From assembly GCA_013397115.1 (NCBI GenBank), contig VWZW01005402.1, positions 1,356,564 through 1,420,563 of the forward strand: a stretch of 64,000 nt of DNA, in the 5' to 3' direction. A model generated the notes under the pieces. That model worked only from the letters and a program-made list of their open reading frames with translations. It made no database searches and had not been told where the DNA came from. A program made the position numbers and the translations under genes. Positions 37,868-49,500 of this stretch are shown here, one piece after another; position 1 is the stretch's first letter, and every line of letters begins with the position of its first letter. The DNA is from Edolisoma coerulescens (taxonomy: Eukaryota; Chordata; Aves; Passeriformes; Campephagidae).

Positions 37868-40800
37868 TCCCATTGGTTGCTTTCTTGAAGTTTTTGGGTT
37901 TTCGATGATGGCTCTTGAATTTCTTCTTTAAAGGGCCTGTCTGTTTCTGTAGAGAAGAAAATTAATCAGCTTATTTCCAGCATCCAAATCAAGCCTTGCC
38001 TGAGACAGCTTAAAGAGAAACTGAGTGTGATCTCCTTGAACAGCCAGAATGAGCCCAGCCCTGTTCACAGAGCCAGGATCCTGCAGCTCAGCTGCCCTTT
38101 CTGATGGTTTCATTAGGTACAAACTGACAGGCTCCCTGCAGCAATGAATCCAAACTTTATCCAGCCCTAACTTTCTAGTTTGACACAATTATAAAGGATC
38201 CAACCCATTCCTCAGAGCCTGCCTCAGAGTTAAAGGTTTATCCCTCTTTATGTATGTAACTCAGGAGGATCAGTGCTGTCATGTAAGGCAGTGCCTCAGA
38301 AGGGGCAGGAAAAGGCTCTAAAGGGACTCCATGACTGCAAAAGGGTTGAATTTGTGTTTGTGTATTGGGAGGACAATTACAGAACCCACAAGACAAACAT
38401 CAGCTTTCCTTCTGAGACGGTGTGGGGCAGGATCCCACCCAAGATGAGCTCTTTGTACAGGCAGGAACATCCCTCAGTACTGCAGCTAGAATAAATACTG
38501 CCTGGCAGGAATTCACACCTCGAGATGCAAGTCAGTCTGGCAGACAGGGAAAAGTCTATTCTGAACAGCTTTGCACCTTCTGCTGGTTCCCAGACAGGAA
38601 TAGCTGGAACACCTACGGGATGGGATCCCAGCTCCACACCCCCTGCTGCTGCAGGCAGCGGGTTGACTCCCACCTTTCCTCTCTTGCTGCCAGCTGCTCT
38701 GCTGCCATCCCTCCTTGCCCCGTGCTCTCCGTTCACGGCTCCGTTCTGCTTGGCCCCGTCGTCCTCACTGTCTGTCACAAAGTCATCGCTGCCCTTTGTG
38801 GTCTGTGGAGCTGATGGGTTTTTTTCTGGGAAGAGTGCAGCTGAAATACAAAGATTTAGCTTAAAACCAGTTCCCTGTGCACACAGGCTCTGCCTCCCCT
38901 AACTTCGTTTTAAATGTGATATGCTAAGCTGCTTCCAGTCACCAGGCATACATGTGTCACTACTGAAATACCTGGGAAATAAACAGGTATTTTATTGGAC
39001 AGGGAGATAAACTGGTGTTTTATTGGAAATGTGCCTTGGTGCTCTTTCTATTCCCATTCTGGGAGCTTCAGCACAGGTGCTGCCACGTGTTACACCTCTG
39101 CTGCTGCAGCAAGAGGGATTTGCACCTCCGGATCTAAGTCAGCAGAACAGCCTGACCACCTTCTGTCAAGGACTTGCTGAGAAACAAGGAAAGTGGAGAT
39201 TCCTAAAGCAGCAAATCCCAGTGGATCTTTTATCCCTTCCCTCACATCTTGCATGATCTAACTCATTATTACTGAGCATTAACTATTTCTTATTGGGTGG
39301 TGGTAAACTTTTCCAAAACCCAAGGATCCCCAACTGGATGAAGTCAGGTGCCTCTGGCACAGCAGCATCCGGCAGCAATTGTAAAGAAACCAGGAGACAA
39401 TTAGCCAATAAACTCCCTTCAGGACGTGGATGACACCAAGGTTCTCACTCACGTGGGTACAGGTCACTCATGCTGTCGTCTGTGTCCTCTCCATCCTCCT
39501 CGCTGGACTTTGGCTCCCAGAACTCCTCTTTTCTGTGAGGCTGCCTGCTCCCATTTGTTTGGTCATCAGGGTGCTGTGCCCGCTGCTTCTTCTGTCTCAG
39601 GCAGGCAGGGACGTATTCCACTCCTTCCCTCTGGCATTCCTCATCTAAGAGTGATGCACTGATCAGCTGCCCAGTCCCCGAGTCCTCCCATTCCCGGCTC
39701 AAGCTTGTAGGAAACGCAGCTCAAAAGTACAGCATGCTCCAACCCAAATACACATCCATCTGCAGCATTATGGATCGGGGAAGATGTTAACACGGATTGT
39801 GCTGGACACATGAATCACACTCCATGGGGGAGTTTTAGAGCTGATCCTCTCAGGATGTTCCAAGGTATTTGCCAGAGGCAAACTGCTCCCTATATCTGAG
39901 ACCTTCCCTCCTAGCAGAGGAGGACACACTGATAGTAACACACTGCTGACAATTTAAACAAAACTGTCCCACTTCAGACAGATCCACTGGAATCTCAACA
40001 GCTCAGGAAAGAAATGTTGCCTGGCACAGCTTCAGAAAAGCTACTTACACGTTTTCAGGGCCTTCTGGTAGCGCTTCCCTTGGACGTGCCGCAGGACATG
40101 CTCTGGAAGCTTGTTGATGTGTCTGAGGGTGAGCTTGCAGAACAGCTGGTGTCTGACAGACAGAAAGGGCCAGCAACAGAGTTAAAGTGTGCTATGACTT
40201 CATAACTTTTATGTACAAGCACCATACTCAAAGCTGATAAATACTCTATAAAGCCTTTCCCAGTCTCCCCAAAGCCATAACGAAGTTTGTAAAGCCCAAC
40301 CACTTTATGTGTGAGACTGAACAAAGTGTAAAGCATAACACACAGGAGGAAGAATACATACAAATTCTTTGTGCTGGGCACTATGTGAGGCTCAAACGTG
40401 CCATAGTCAAACTCTCTGGCTGCCTTTATGAGCCGCTGGTACTTCTTGCCGCTGGTGTAAGCCTGCAGCTCCGACAGGCGACACGGCAGCTCATGCCCTG
40501 TCAGCCTGCACCTCACCTGAAAAAAAACATTAATGGTCAGGAAACCCAGGGGATTATCCCACTGAATCTCAGAATCAATCGGCTAGAAAAGACGCCTGAG
40601 ATCATCAAGTATAACCTGTGACTGACCCCCACCTTCTCAACCAGACCATGGCACTCACGTCCAGTCGTTCCCCAGGGATGGGGACTCCATCACCTCCCTG
40701 GGCAGCNGGCCGGGCCCGGCGCGTTTCCCGTTCCGGGCCGCGGGCAGGGCCGGGCCGGGCCGGGCAGGGCGGGGCTGCCATGGCCGCGCTGGGGCTGCGA

Positions 40801-41379
40801 GCGGGGCCCAGGCTGCTGAGGGAGCGGCCCGGCCGGGGCAGGCTCGGGGCAGCGGGGCCGGGCCGGGNCAGGGGATTATCCCACTGAATCTCAGAATCAA
40901 TCGGCTGGATAAGACGCCTGAGATCATCAAGTATAACCTGTGACTGACCCCCACCTTCTCAACCAGACCATGGCACTCACGTCCAGTCGTTCCCCAGGGA
41001 TGGGGACTCCATCACCTCCCTGGGCAGCCCCTTCCAATGTCTAATCACCCTTCCCGTATCCATCCCAGGGCTGCGGAGGGCAGGACAGACCAGCGTTCTG
41101 ATTCCTGGCTTTTCTCCGCGTTCCTCCGCCTGACAAACACCCGGGGCAGGAGCTCGCTGGGGCCGAGCCCACCGGGTACCACGCGGCCCCGGCCCCATCA
41201 CGGACCCTCAGGGAGGCCGCTCCACCCCCTCAGGGTGCCTCCCAGCCCTCCCAGCCCTCACACGGGCGCACCTTGCCCGGCCCCGCGGGGCTGAGCAGCG
41301 GGTGCTGCCTCAGGAAGAGCCGCTCCGCCTCGGGCCCCTCCGGCACGGCCGCGCCGCCGCCCGGGCCCGGGGCCGCCAT
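37863..41379 (-). CDS. SURF2: SURF2
   Basis: Six exons in transcript order: 41272-41379, 40362-40516, 40049-40152, 39453-39644, 38674-38840, 37863-37946, giving 269 aa with phases consistent. The N-terminal half carries the conserved SURF2 region: VRCRLTGHELPCRL, YTSGKKYQRL, FEPHIVPSTKN, HQLFCKLTLRHINK, EGVEYVPACL. The middle is acidic and low-complexity (SSEEDGEDTDDSMSDLYP) and the C terminus is basic (LKKKFKSHHRKPKNFKK). Function is poorly defined; there is nucleolar/5S RNP association in human work. The donor of exon 40049-40152 was set at GTAAGT so that the next exon opens with YEEC. Start: ATG 41379 gives the only in-frame N terminus, 79 bp from the SURF1 start. Confidence 0.96.
40547..40706. 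repeat. 160-bp duplication in SURF2 intron 1, copy 1
   Basis: Aligns at offset 322 with 40869-41028, with two or so substitutions. Ends at the single N at 40707. The content is a reverse-oriented CR1 tail (GAATCTCAGAATCAATCGG, CACCTCCCTGGGCAG). Confidence 0.85.
40708..40867. repeat. Misplaced copy of the SURF2/SURF1 promoter and SURF1 exon 1
   Basis: Exact copy, offset 679, of 41387-41546, including the SURF1 ATG (here 40780) and all of exon 1. It is bounded by single Ns at 40707 and 40868 and sits inside SURF2 intron 1 between duplicated intron pieces. Best explained as an assembly insertion. Confidence 0.85.
40869..41060 (-). mobile_element. CR1 LINE fragment in SURF2 intron 1
   Basis: Reads GAATCTCAGAATCAATCGG, AAGACGCCTGAGATCATCAA, AACCAGACCATGGCACTCAC, CCCTGGGCAGCCCCTTCCAA, TGTCTAATCACCCTTCCC, a diverged CR1 subfamily tail in reverse orientation. 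The first 160 bp are duplicated at 40547-40706. Confidence 0.75.
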
Positions 41380-41458
41380 CGCGAGGGGCCGGGCCCGGCG
41401 CGTTTCCCGTTCCGGGCCGCGGGCAGGGCCGGGCCGGGCCGGGCAGGGCGGGGCTGCC
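41380..41458. promoter_or_regulatory. SURF2/SURF1 bidirectional promoter (79 bp between start codons)
   Basis: Lies between divergent ATGs inside a CpG island (about 41090-41560). It contains TTCCGG at about 41410 (CCGGAA on minus, ETS core) and a GGGCCGGGCC repeat, and has no TATA box. The mammalian SURF1/SURF2 promoter is known to be bidirectional with ETS and YY1 sites. Transcription starts are inferred, not seen. Confidence 0.8.
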
Positions 41459-44400
41459 ATGGCCGCGCTGGGGCTGCGAGCGGGGCCCAGGCTGCTGAGG
41501 GAGCGGCCCGGCCGGGGCAGGCTCGGGGCAGCGGGGCCGGGCCGGGTAAGCCGCTGATCCTGTCCTCTGATCTTGTCCCCTGATCCAGTCCCGTGATCCA
41601 GTCCACTTATCCTGTTCCCTCATCCTGTTCCCTGATCCCGTCCCCTGATGCAGTCCCTTGATCCTATCTCCTCATCCCGTCCCCTGATCCTGTCCCCTCA
41701 TCCCTCCCCTCATCCCATCCCTTCCTCCTGTCCCCCGATCCTGTCCCCTGCAGGCCCTTGTTTCTGTCAAGAGTAGATTAAGCTGGTGTGTGTTTGTTGA
41801 TAGCGCGGATGGGAGTTCATTGCTGTGCCAAAGGCAGCTCTGTAACGGAAATTTTATCTTATTTCATTTAAATTATAACCTAACCCATAGTGTTTCACAG
41901 GCGGTTGCTCATTTGAGACTTAATGGATAAACAATATTTCATGCAATCATCAAGTTAACTGATAGCACCTAAATACAAGTTTTATAAAGCAGCAACACTA
42001 CAAAGGATCATTCTTATTCTGTGTAGGCATCGCAGTGCTTGATCAGAAGAACATTGTTTGGATATCCCCAAACTAAAGCATGTTCTGGTCTGGTTCAAAA
42101 GACTAAAGGTAAGCAAATATTTGTCTGGGCTTCTGCCCTGTTTCACCCTAGTACCAAGATCTGATGTTTCCTGCAGGAATTTGGCATCTCTTCTCTAAAT
42201 CCTGTTCCTCTTTCTGGTTTTCTGTAGACGTTTGTTTGAGATTCTGCAGACCACGAAGTTCTACAGCAGCTGCTGACACATCTGGAGAGGATACCTTGCT
42301 GAAATGGGGCCTTCTCCTGGTCCCTCTGACCACGTTCGGTCTCGGCACGTGGCAGGTACAAATAAATATTTCATTTTTTCAAGAAATGAGCACTTGAGGG
42401 CTGTCAAGTTTTTCCATCTGTTTAATCTAGTTCAAACCACAGGCAGGGTAAAGATTTGCTGTTTACATTTCTGTTTTCCAAGTGTCCACTTGTAAGTCTT
42501 TAAAGGAAGTCTTCTTTTTTTTTACACTTTTATTTTGGTATAAATATTTCCTCAATTGAAGTCAGTAACCTCTATTTTCATATCTCCAATTACCCTGGTT
42601 TAGGCCAGGTCTGATGAGAAAATTATGACCAAGGTTTTAAGGCTTGCTGGGGTTGTTACCTTGCTCTGTTGCATCCTAAGGAGTTACTTCTGTGTTTGTT
42701 TACTTCCAGGTTCAGCGGCGCAAGTGGAAATTAGATTTGATTGCACAGCTGGCATCAAGAATCACAGCAGATCCCATCCCTCTGACATTAGAGTATGGAA
42801 ACAGAGATGGTTTGTTGTCTACAGAGCACTGACAGTTTCCTGGGAATATTAGATATGGACCGTGCACTGCTGAGCTTGTGCTGAACTGACCTGCATGAAA
42901 ATGAAGGAATGCAACGGGAATTGGGATGTGCCAGCAAATTAGAAAGAGATACTGATAGTTTTTTAATTTTTAGCAAAAGGATAAGTCAGTGCTTTCCTAT
43001 GGGATACTCTAAATGCACAGGGAAGGATGAATCTCTGTTCAGGAGAATGTGGATTGTAATTCATAGCGTTTGTAATCCTGCTGGGGAAAGAGGACTTGGG
43101 TGTCTGTGGTGTCCCAAAGGAATTGTTACTGCAGCAGGGAGTCTTGGCTCAACAGCAGGCCCTGCCCCACGTGTGGAGCAGTTGTGTCAGATGTGAGAGA
43201 GATTTTTAAGGTCACTTGGTCACCTGGCACAAGTCTCAGAAGGGCTCAGTTGTTGGATTTCATGGTCTGGGATGGGAAAGAAACACTTCCCATGGCTGGG
43301 TGAACAGGCAGTGAGTCCACCTGCTCTGTGATATCTGGGTTGAAAAGAACTTCTCTGTGGATACTCCTGATCATGTCTATTTGATTCACTGTGATAGTTA
43401 CAAAATATCAACCCAGCTGCATATTCCTGGAGGAGTTTGTCTTCTGCCCCAGACAGGCTCCAGAGTGAACCATTAGGGAAAAGGAGAATCCCACGATAAA
43501 ATCTCCCGATTGAATTTGCCTGTCACAGCCATGATTTTGTTCTCCTCTTGTTCCATGCAGCCCCATGGAACTGAAGGAGTTGGAGTACAGACCTGTGAAG
43601 GTCCGAGGGCGTTTTGACCACTCCAAGGAGCTCTACATCCTGCCCCGCTCCCTGGTGGACCCCGAGCGGGAGGCCCGGGAAGCCGGGAGGATCACATCCC
43701 ACCCCGAGAACGGAGCCAACGTCGTCACCCCCTTCCACTGCACAGAGCTCGGGTGAGTTCAGGAGAGTCCTGCTCCATGGGAGCACTCACTGCTCCTTGG
43801 AAAAGCTGAATGCTGGTAGTTGGGTTTGTATCAATCACTCCCTGCCTTAAAAAGCATCTCTCAGTCTGTGACAGCACTGAGGCTCGGTTTGAAATAGTAT
43901 TTAAATTCCTTTATAATGTGCACTCAGGTGACAGCAAAAGTGGCAGCAAACACGTGGGTTACTTCTTTGTTTGGTCTTTAGTTGTAGGCAGCAGCAGGAA
44001 TAAATTCCCTTTCACTCCTGAGCTGTACTTCTTTATGTAACTTTAGGGTCACGATTTTAGTCAACCGAGGATTTGTGCCCAGGAAGAAATTGAAACCGGA
44101 GACCAGGCTGAAGGGACAGGTAAGGGGGATCCAGGGAATGGGGGTGTTACTTTGTGCCCCTTGGTTACCCAGAGGCACCACTGACCAATCCAGAAAGGCA
44201 GGAGCCACGTTGGGCATCATGGGAGGTGACTTAAATAGTCACTGCACTTTTCAAAGACAACAAACCTTTGTTTCCCTCCTTTTTGTTAAGTAAATAACAT
44301 GTTTTACAAACAAGGAGCTGTTCTTGGTCTGCTTTTTTCCCCACTGTGTTACAGAACTGCCCCACTGCAGGGTACAACCACTTCATTTATGCTCAGACCC

Positions 44401-45528
44401 TTCAAGTGCCACATTTTCCTGACAGGACCTGATGTGTCAGAATATGCAATCAATCTTGAAGATTCCTTTTCTCTCTCTCTGCACTTCTCAGATTGAAGAT
44501 GAAATTGATCTCACAGGGGTGGTGAGGTTAACAGAAAAAAGGAAACCCTTTGTGCCTGAAAATAACATTGAAAAAAACCGCTGGCACTACCGGGACCTGG
44601 AGGCCATGGCCAAGGTGACTGGTGCTGAGCCCATCTTCATCGATGCAGATTTCAGTAAGTCACAGAGGAACCCAGCCCCACATCCAGTTTACATCACTCT
44701 CCCTCCCTTTTCCCTCAGTTCTCCTCCTGGGCTCTGCCAGCCCAGTTTCAAAGGTGACAGGGAGCCCACAAGAGAGCTGGAGAAGGACTTTTATCTGCAA
44801 CGTGGAAAGATAGGACAAGGCGGAATGGCTTCCCACTGCCAGAGGGCAGGGTTAGATGGGATATTGGGAAGGAATTCTTCCCTGTGAGGGTGGTGGTGAG
44901 GTCCTGGCACAGGTTGCCCAGAGAAGCTGTGGCTGCCCCTGGATCCCTGGAAATGTTCCAGGCCAGGCTGGATGCAGCTTGGAGCACCCTGGGATAGTGG
45001 AAGGTGTCCCTGCCCACGGCAGAGATGAGCTTTAAACTCCCTCCAACCACTCTGGGATTCTGTGAACTTGGGAACACCACTGCCTGAGGAAGAGCAGGGT
45101 ATCCACCAGACTTAGCACCTTCTTCCCCTCTTACACACGAGGCAGCTCCATACTGTGCAGACTAAGGATTTACCTTGGCTGTGTTGTCCCTGCAGGAAGC
45201 ACAGTCCCGGGGGGGCCCATCGGGGGCCAGACCAGGGTGAGCCTGCGGAACGAGCACATGCAGTACATCGTCACCTGGTAAGGGCCCAGCCAGCCTGGGG
45301 AACCTGCCCCGGGCTACCTTGGAGTGCCTGGATGAGCTCCTGAGCTCCAAAAGCCCAGTTTTAACCTAAATAGCTTGTGCCAGGTGATTTGTTATTGCAG
45401 CTGTCCTTAGGGAGGTCCAGTCCACCCTGGGAAGGTGCCAATGTGTGATTTTCTCTCTCAGGTACAGCTTGAGTGCTGCAACTGCCTTCTTGTGGTACAA
45501 GAAATTTATGCAGAAGCTACCTCTGTGA
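41459..45528 (+). CDS. SURF1: SURF1, cytochrome c oxidase assembly factor
   Basis: Nine exons: 41459-41545, 42027-42108, 42228-42355, 42710-42792, 43561-43752, 44047-44119, 44492-44654, 45196-45277, 45462-45528, giving 318 aa (human 300). An Arg-rich mitochondrial presequence (MAALGLRAGPRLLRERPGRG) is followed by a transmembrane helix at about 80-99 (LLKWGLLLVPLTTFGLGTWQ). The conserved intermembrane-space core has ELEYRPVKVRGRFDHSKELY, ANVVTPFHCTELG, VNRGFVPRKK, NRWHYRDLEAM and GGPIGGQTRVSLRNEH. The second helix is at the C terminus (YSLSAATAFLWYKKF). The protein is an inner-membrane factor for early COX (complex IV) assembly. Exon 42027-42108 is poorly conserved but forced by phase. Confidence 0.97.
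44838..45064 (+). mobile_element. CR1 LINE 3' fragment in SURF1 intron 7
   Basis: Forward CR1 tail: GGGTTAGATGGGATATTGGG, CACAGGTTGCCCAGAGAAGC, CCAGGCTGGATGCAGCTTGG, CCCTGGGATAGTGGAAGG, ending in GGATTCTGTGAAC. Confidence 0.88.
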
Positions 45529-45903
45529 GGGGAAGGAAGTAACCTCTTTGTGCTACAGTCAAGAGCAGACTTTTGTGGATAACAGGAGCCTGATCAGCCC
45601 TAAACAACTGAAGCACCTGGAATTTCAGAGCAGTTTCAGCAAGCAAACACATGCAGCTGTCAAGCTGCAAATAGACGTTAAGCAACCCCTGCGAACTGAG
45701 CTCCCACCAGTGTGATTTGGCTGCAGCTTGGGAGCAGGAATCACAAGAATACATTTTTCTATCGTGGTTGGTTGCAAGCTACATTTTAACAGTTCCACTG
45801 TATTTTCCTTAACACAGATCCAGAGGATTTTGTGAATCAGCTTCTTTGCAGCAAGCAGTCATTCCTGAAGTCAGGAATGGCTCACAGCAGTTGCTGCAGA
45901 ACA

Positions 45904-45909
45904 AATAAA
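45904..45909 (+). terminator. Poly(A) signal, SURF1
   Basis: AATAAA 376 bp after the SURF1 stop. The convergent RPL7A signal is at 46554, so the two 3' ends are about 650 bp apart. Confidence 0.65.
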
Positions 45910-46553
45910 GGCCTGCAGGTCTTTGCCTTGTGACTTGCATCGTGCATCTTACATGGAACAGCAGCAGGCCTGAACTAGAGGTTACTGTGGGCACTCAGGT
46001 CTAGCGGGGAAGGCAGCCTGTGGCTTTGCAGGAGGATGAGGGCTGGCAAAAACAAGCAGCTGCCACAGCTGGAGCCTGGGTAGCCTCCACACTGCCACCA
46101 GACCAAGTCAGCACTCAGGAAAGAACAGAAGCACAGGAAGGTCTTGATTCTTCCCCACTCAGCCTGCCTTCACTGGAAGAGGCACTGCAGCCCTGGAAGG
46201 TTTCAACATTCTGTGTAACCCACACTATAACCCAGTTCTAAGTAATGAGAAATCAAGAGCCATTTCCAATTTAGATTTGCAAAACCAAGCCAGGTTTAAA
46301 GCCAGAACTAGCCCAGCCCAACTTCATGATCCCAGATCATGTGATGCTGGGCTGTGTGTCCAAGAGAGAGGAGTTACTACACAGGACTAGTAATTAAGGA
46401 AAGCTGTTCCAAGTAAATAAGCAGCTCTGTGCAGCTGTTTTTGCACAGCAGTATTCAGTCACAGGGTGGAAGGCAAACAGAAGTACAGCAATGCCACTCT
46501 GTCACTCCCTGCCTAGAACACTCCCACGAACAGAGACCACTGGAGAGCTGGGG

Positions 46554-46559
46554 TTTATT
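46554..46559 (-). terminator. Poly(A) signal, RPL7A
   Basis: TTTATT on plus (AATAAA on minus), 35 bp past the RPL7A stop codon, giving the short 3' UTR typical of ribosomal protein genes. Confidence 0.8.
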
Positions 46560-46593
46560 ATGTACAGAAAACACGGTGCAGTGCAGTGCATCT

Positions 46594-49500
46594 TCAGCCC
46601 AGCTTTGTGGCCAGCTCTTTAGCCTTTGCTTTCTCGAGCTTCGCAATGCGAGCCACCGATTTTGGACCCAGGACGTTCCCGCCCCAGTGACGACGGATCT
46701 GCAAGGAAGGGAGAGCAGGTTAGAGGCCTCATTCCATCTCTTACCGTGTCGCTCAATTCTGCACAAGGGGAGGAGCTCCCTCAACTAGGAAGTCCTACAC
46801 ATTTCAAGCACTGCACTACACTTTGGGGCAGCACAGAGAAAAGCTTAAGATCTTTCCCAATGAGGGATGTTGGATTCAGCTATCCCATAACTCCTGGATT
46901 TGGGGGATGGAGTTTAGCTTAGCAAAAGCTGTTGCCCTCTCTACAATCCTTGCCCTGGGGTTGCTGTTTACTTCTAACCTGGTGACAGCTTTCACATTTT
47001 ACCCCACCCTCAGGTAAAGAATCTGGGTACACTGTAAGCAAAGCCAGGTATAACACATCCAACAAACTAGAAACTGATGTCACTATGTCCCATTTCTCTG
47101 TGAACTTTTTGGGAATGTTCTCTCTAAGCATTTTGGGAATGTTCACAGTATAAAGACAAGGCCAAGAGCACGGAGAATCTTACCTCATCATATCTGTCAT
47201 TGTAGTTGGTCTTGACAGCCTCCACCAGCTTGGCAAGGGCTCCCTTATCCTCCCTGTTGGTGACAGTTTTAGTTCCTTTAGAGCCTCGATTTAACATTTT
47301 CTGTTAATATTTTGCCATAGAATTTGAGAGCTTCTAGTGGCAACCCAACTTTTCAGGTTAAGCAAAAGCATCACTTGCAAAGGGTTAACACTCAGAACCT
47401 GCACAGCTCAGGTTAAGGCTAACAGTTCCACACAGATTTTAAGAGTAATCACCCTTTTGGTAAACCAAAATAATCTGCACCTTCAGGACCTGATAGAGAC
47501 ATTTTTATCAGACATTACAGAGGTGGTATTTTAATTTTACTACTTTAGAGAGACCCAAGTTTGCTACCCACCTGCCCTAGAGCCTGTGCTTAGGGCAGTT
47601 TGCTTTCTGCACAACAGAATCAAGTGAGCTCCCAGAATACTTACGGGTTAACCTGGGTGAAGGCCACGGAGGTGCAGGTCTTCCTGTGGACCAGTCTGCC
47701 CAGCCTGGCTTTGCCCTTGATGATGCAGTAGGGCACCCCCATCTTGCGGCACAGGGCCGGCAGGAAAACCACCAGCTGAAAGGGAAGGGAGTGGTGAGTA
47801 ACTGAGGGAGAGCATCCCTTTGTGCTGGGTGCCAGCCTGGGCTGGGGCAAGTGCTCAGTGTTAAAAAGCTCGTTTTGCTCTTCACTGCTGGTTCAGGTGA
47901 AGAAATTCAAAACATCATTGCAAGGGCCCAGCCTTGTCAAACCAGGTCAACTACAAACATGCGTAAGTTCTGGCAAATGTGTATTTTTTATGCATTCTCT
48001 TTCATGCAATAATTTTGTCCTAAAATGCATTTCTGCCTTAAAAGCACTTCTGACCCCACCCTGTTACACAGGTAGGCTGTAACATGCTCACCTCAATGGG
48101 GTCTACATCGTGGGCAATAACGACAAGCTGAGCTTTCTTGTTCTCCACCAGAGTTGTGACAGTATTAATACCTGAAAAACAAGTTCTAGATAAGCTTTGA
48201 TTCCTCTCAGTCCATTTTTCAAGCTCTGATTCCACACCACAGCATCACTATGGAAGTTACTTTTCACATCAGTGGCACAAAGACGTTTCGTGGACAATTT
48301 GCTAAAGCTCAGGGTTAAAAAGCTCGTCTGTTTTGCTCTTCACTTTGAGCTCAGGTGAAGAAATTCATACATCATTGCCATAGCTTGTCCAAGCCTGTCT
48401 GGTTGAAGAACCAACTCTCCCATCCAGTCTTCCCTCTCACCAAGTGCCACACTCCCATATTCCAGCAGCTCAGGTACAAAGTTACCTGCTCGGAGGACGG
48501 GTGGCCGCTTGGTTGGAGCATCTCCCTTTCCTGCAGCTTTCTGCTCAGCACGAGCCAGTAGCCTCTGCTTCTTCTCTTGCTTATTTTCAGGCCTGTATTT
48601 GTGTGCCAGCTTCAGAAGCTGTGTAGCTGGAAGAGAACACCTACTAATTAGTTGCATGACCTGAAAATCTAAGCATTACTTTTTCACAATACCGCAGTGC
48701 ATCAGCGATCTTGGTGGTTGTCATCACATTTCTTTACACAGCAAGGAGTGATCATCATCTGCACAATCCAAGAGAAGAGCACCCTGAGAGCCCCTATTTG
48801 CATGCACCTCTGGTGGCACTGAGAGCTCCCTGACCCTCTGGATGAGGAAATGCCTGTGGACCCCCACAGCAATTATGGTAGAGGTGGCACACTGGCTCCT
48901 TTAAAGCAAGGAATCTATAAGGAGGGAATTATTATACACAAGTCCAAAATTGTCTGCACAGACTCATTCACAGAAGACCCCTAAATCCCTTCTTCCCTCA
49001 GTGCCAGCCTGTAGGATGCTGGTTTTCCCTCAAAACCTGCCCTCCTATAGATTTCTCCACCTCTTTACACCACCCTGGGCAGTTTCTACATCAAGCTGGA
49101 AGAACGGAATCACAGTTAAGATTTAACACAGGGTTTGGATCAGTAAATAGAGCTTTGGTACTTTCTAAATCCCTTTTCAGGGTGCACAGCAGCGATCCAA
49201 GATTTAAGCCAGCAAACTGATTTTGACACCACCGTGGCCACTATTAGAGCCTCCCTGAAACACTGCCACACATACACCCCAGCTTACCTTTGTTAAGGCT
49301 CATTTTGGTTTCTTTCCCCTTCCCTGAAGCACATCCCACTTACAACCCAAGCCAAGAGAACTTTGTGGGCCACATCCTCACCTGTCTGGCGGTCCAGGGC
49401 CTGGGTGAACTGGTTAATGGCAGGAGGCACCTTCAGGCGTTTGTAGAGGATGGACCTCTGGCGCTGCAGCCGGATGTAGCGTGGCCATTTCACAAACCGG

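Noticed and set aside
40049..40152. SURF2 exon 3 donor at GTGTAAG
   Set aside because: It would cause a frame problem with exon 39453-39644. The GTAAGT two bases later keeps phase and yields the conserved YEEC.
40780..40866. Alternative SURF1 first exon inside SURF2
   Set aside because: Exact copy of 41459-41545 bounded by single Ns; treated as an assembly insertion until reads show otherwise.
47341..47420. Possible third SNORD36-type snoRNA in RPL7A intron 6
   Set aside because: A TGATG and a CTGA can be found on minus, but there is no guide to the 18S site, no terminal stem and poor box C.
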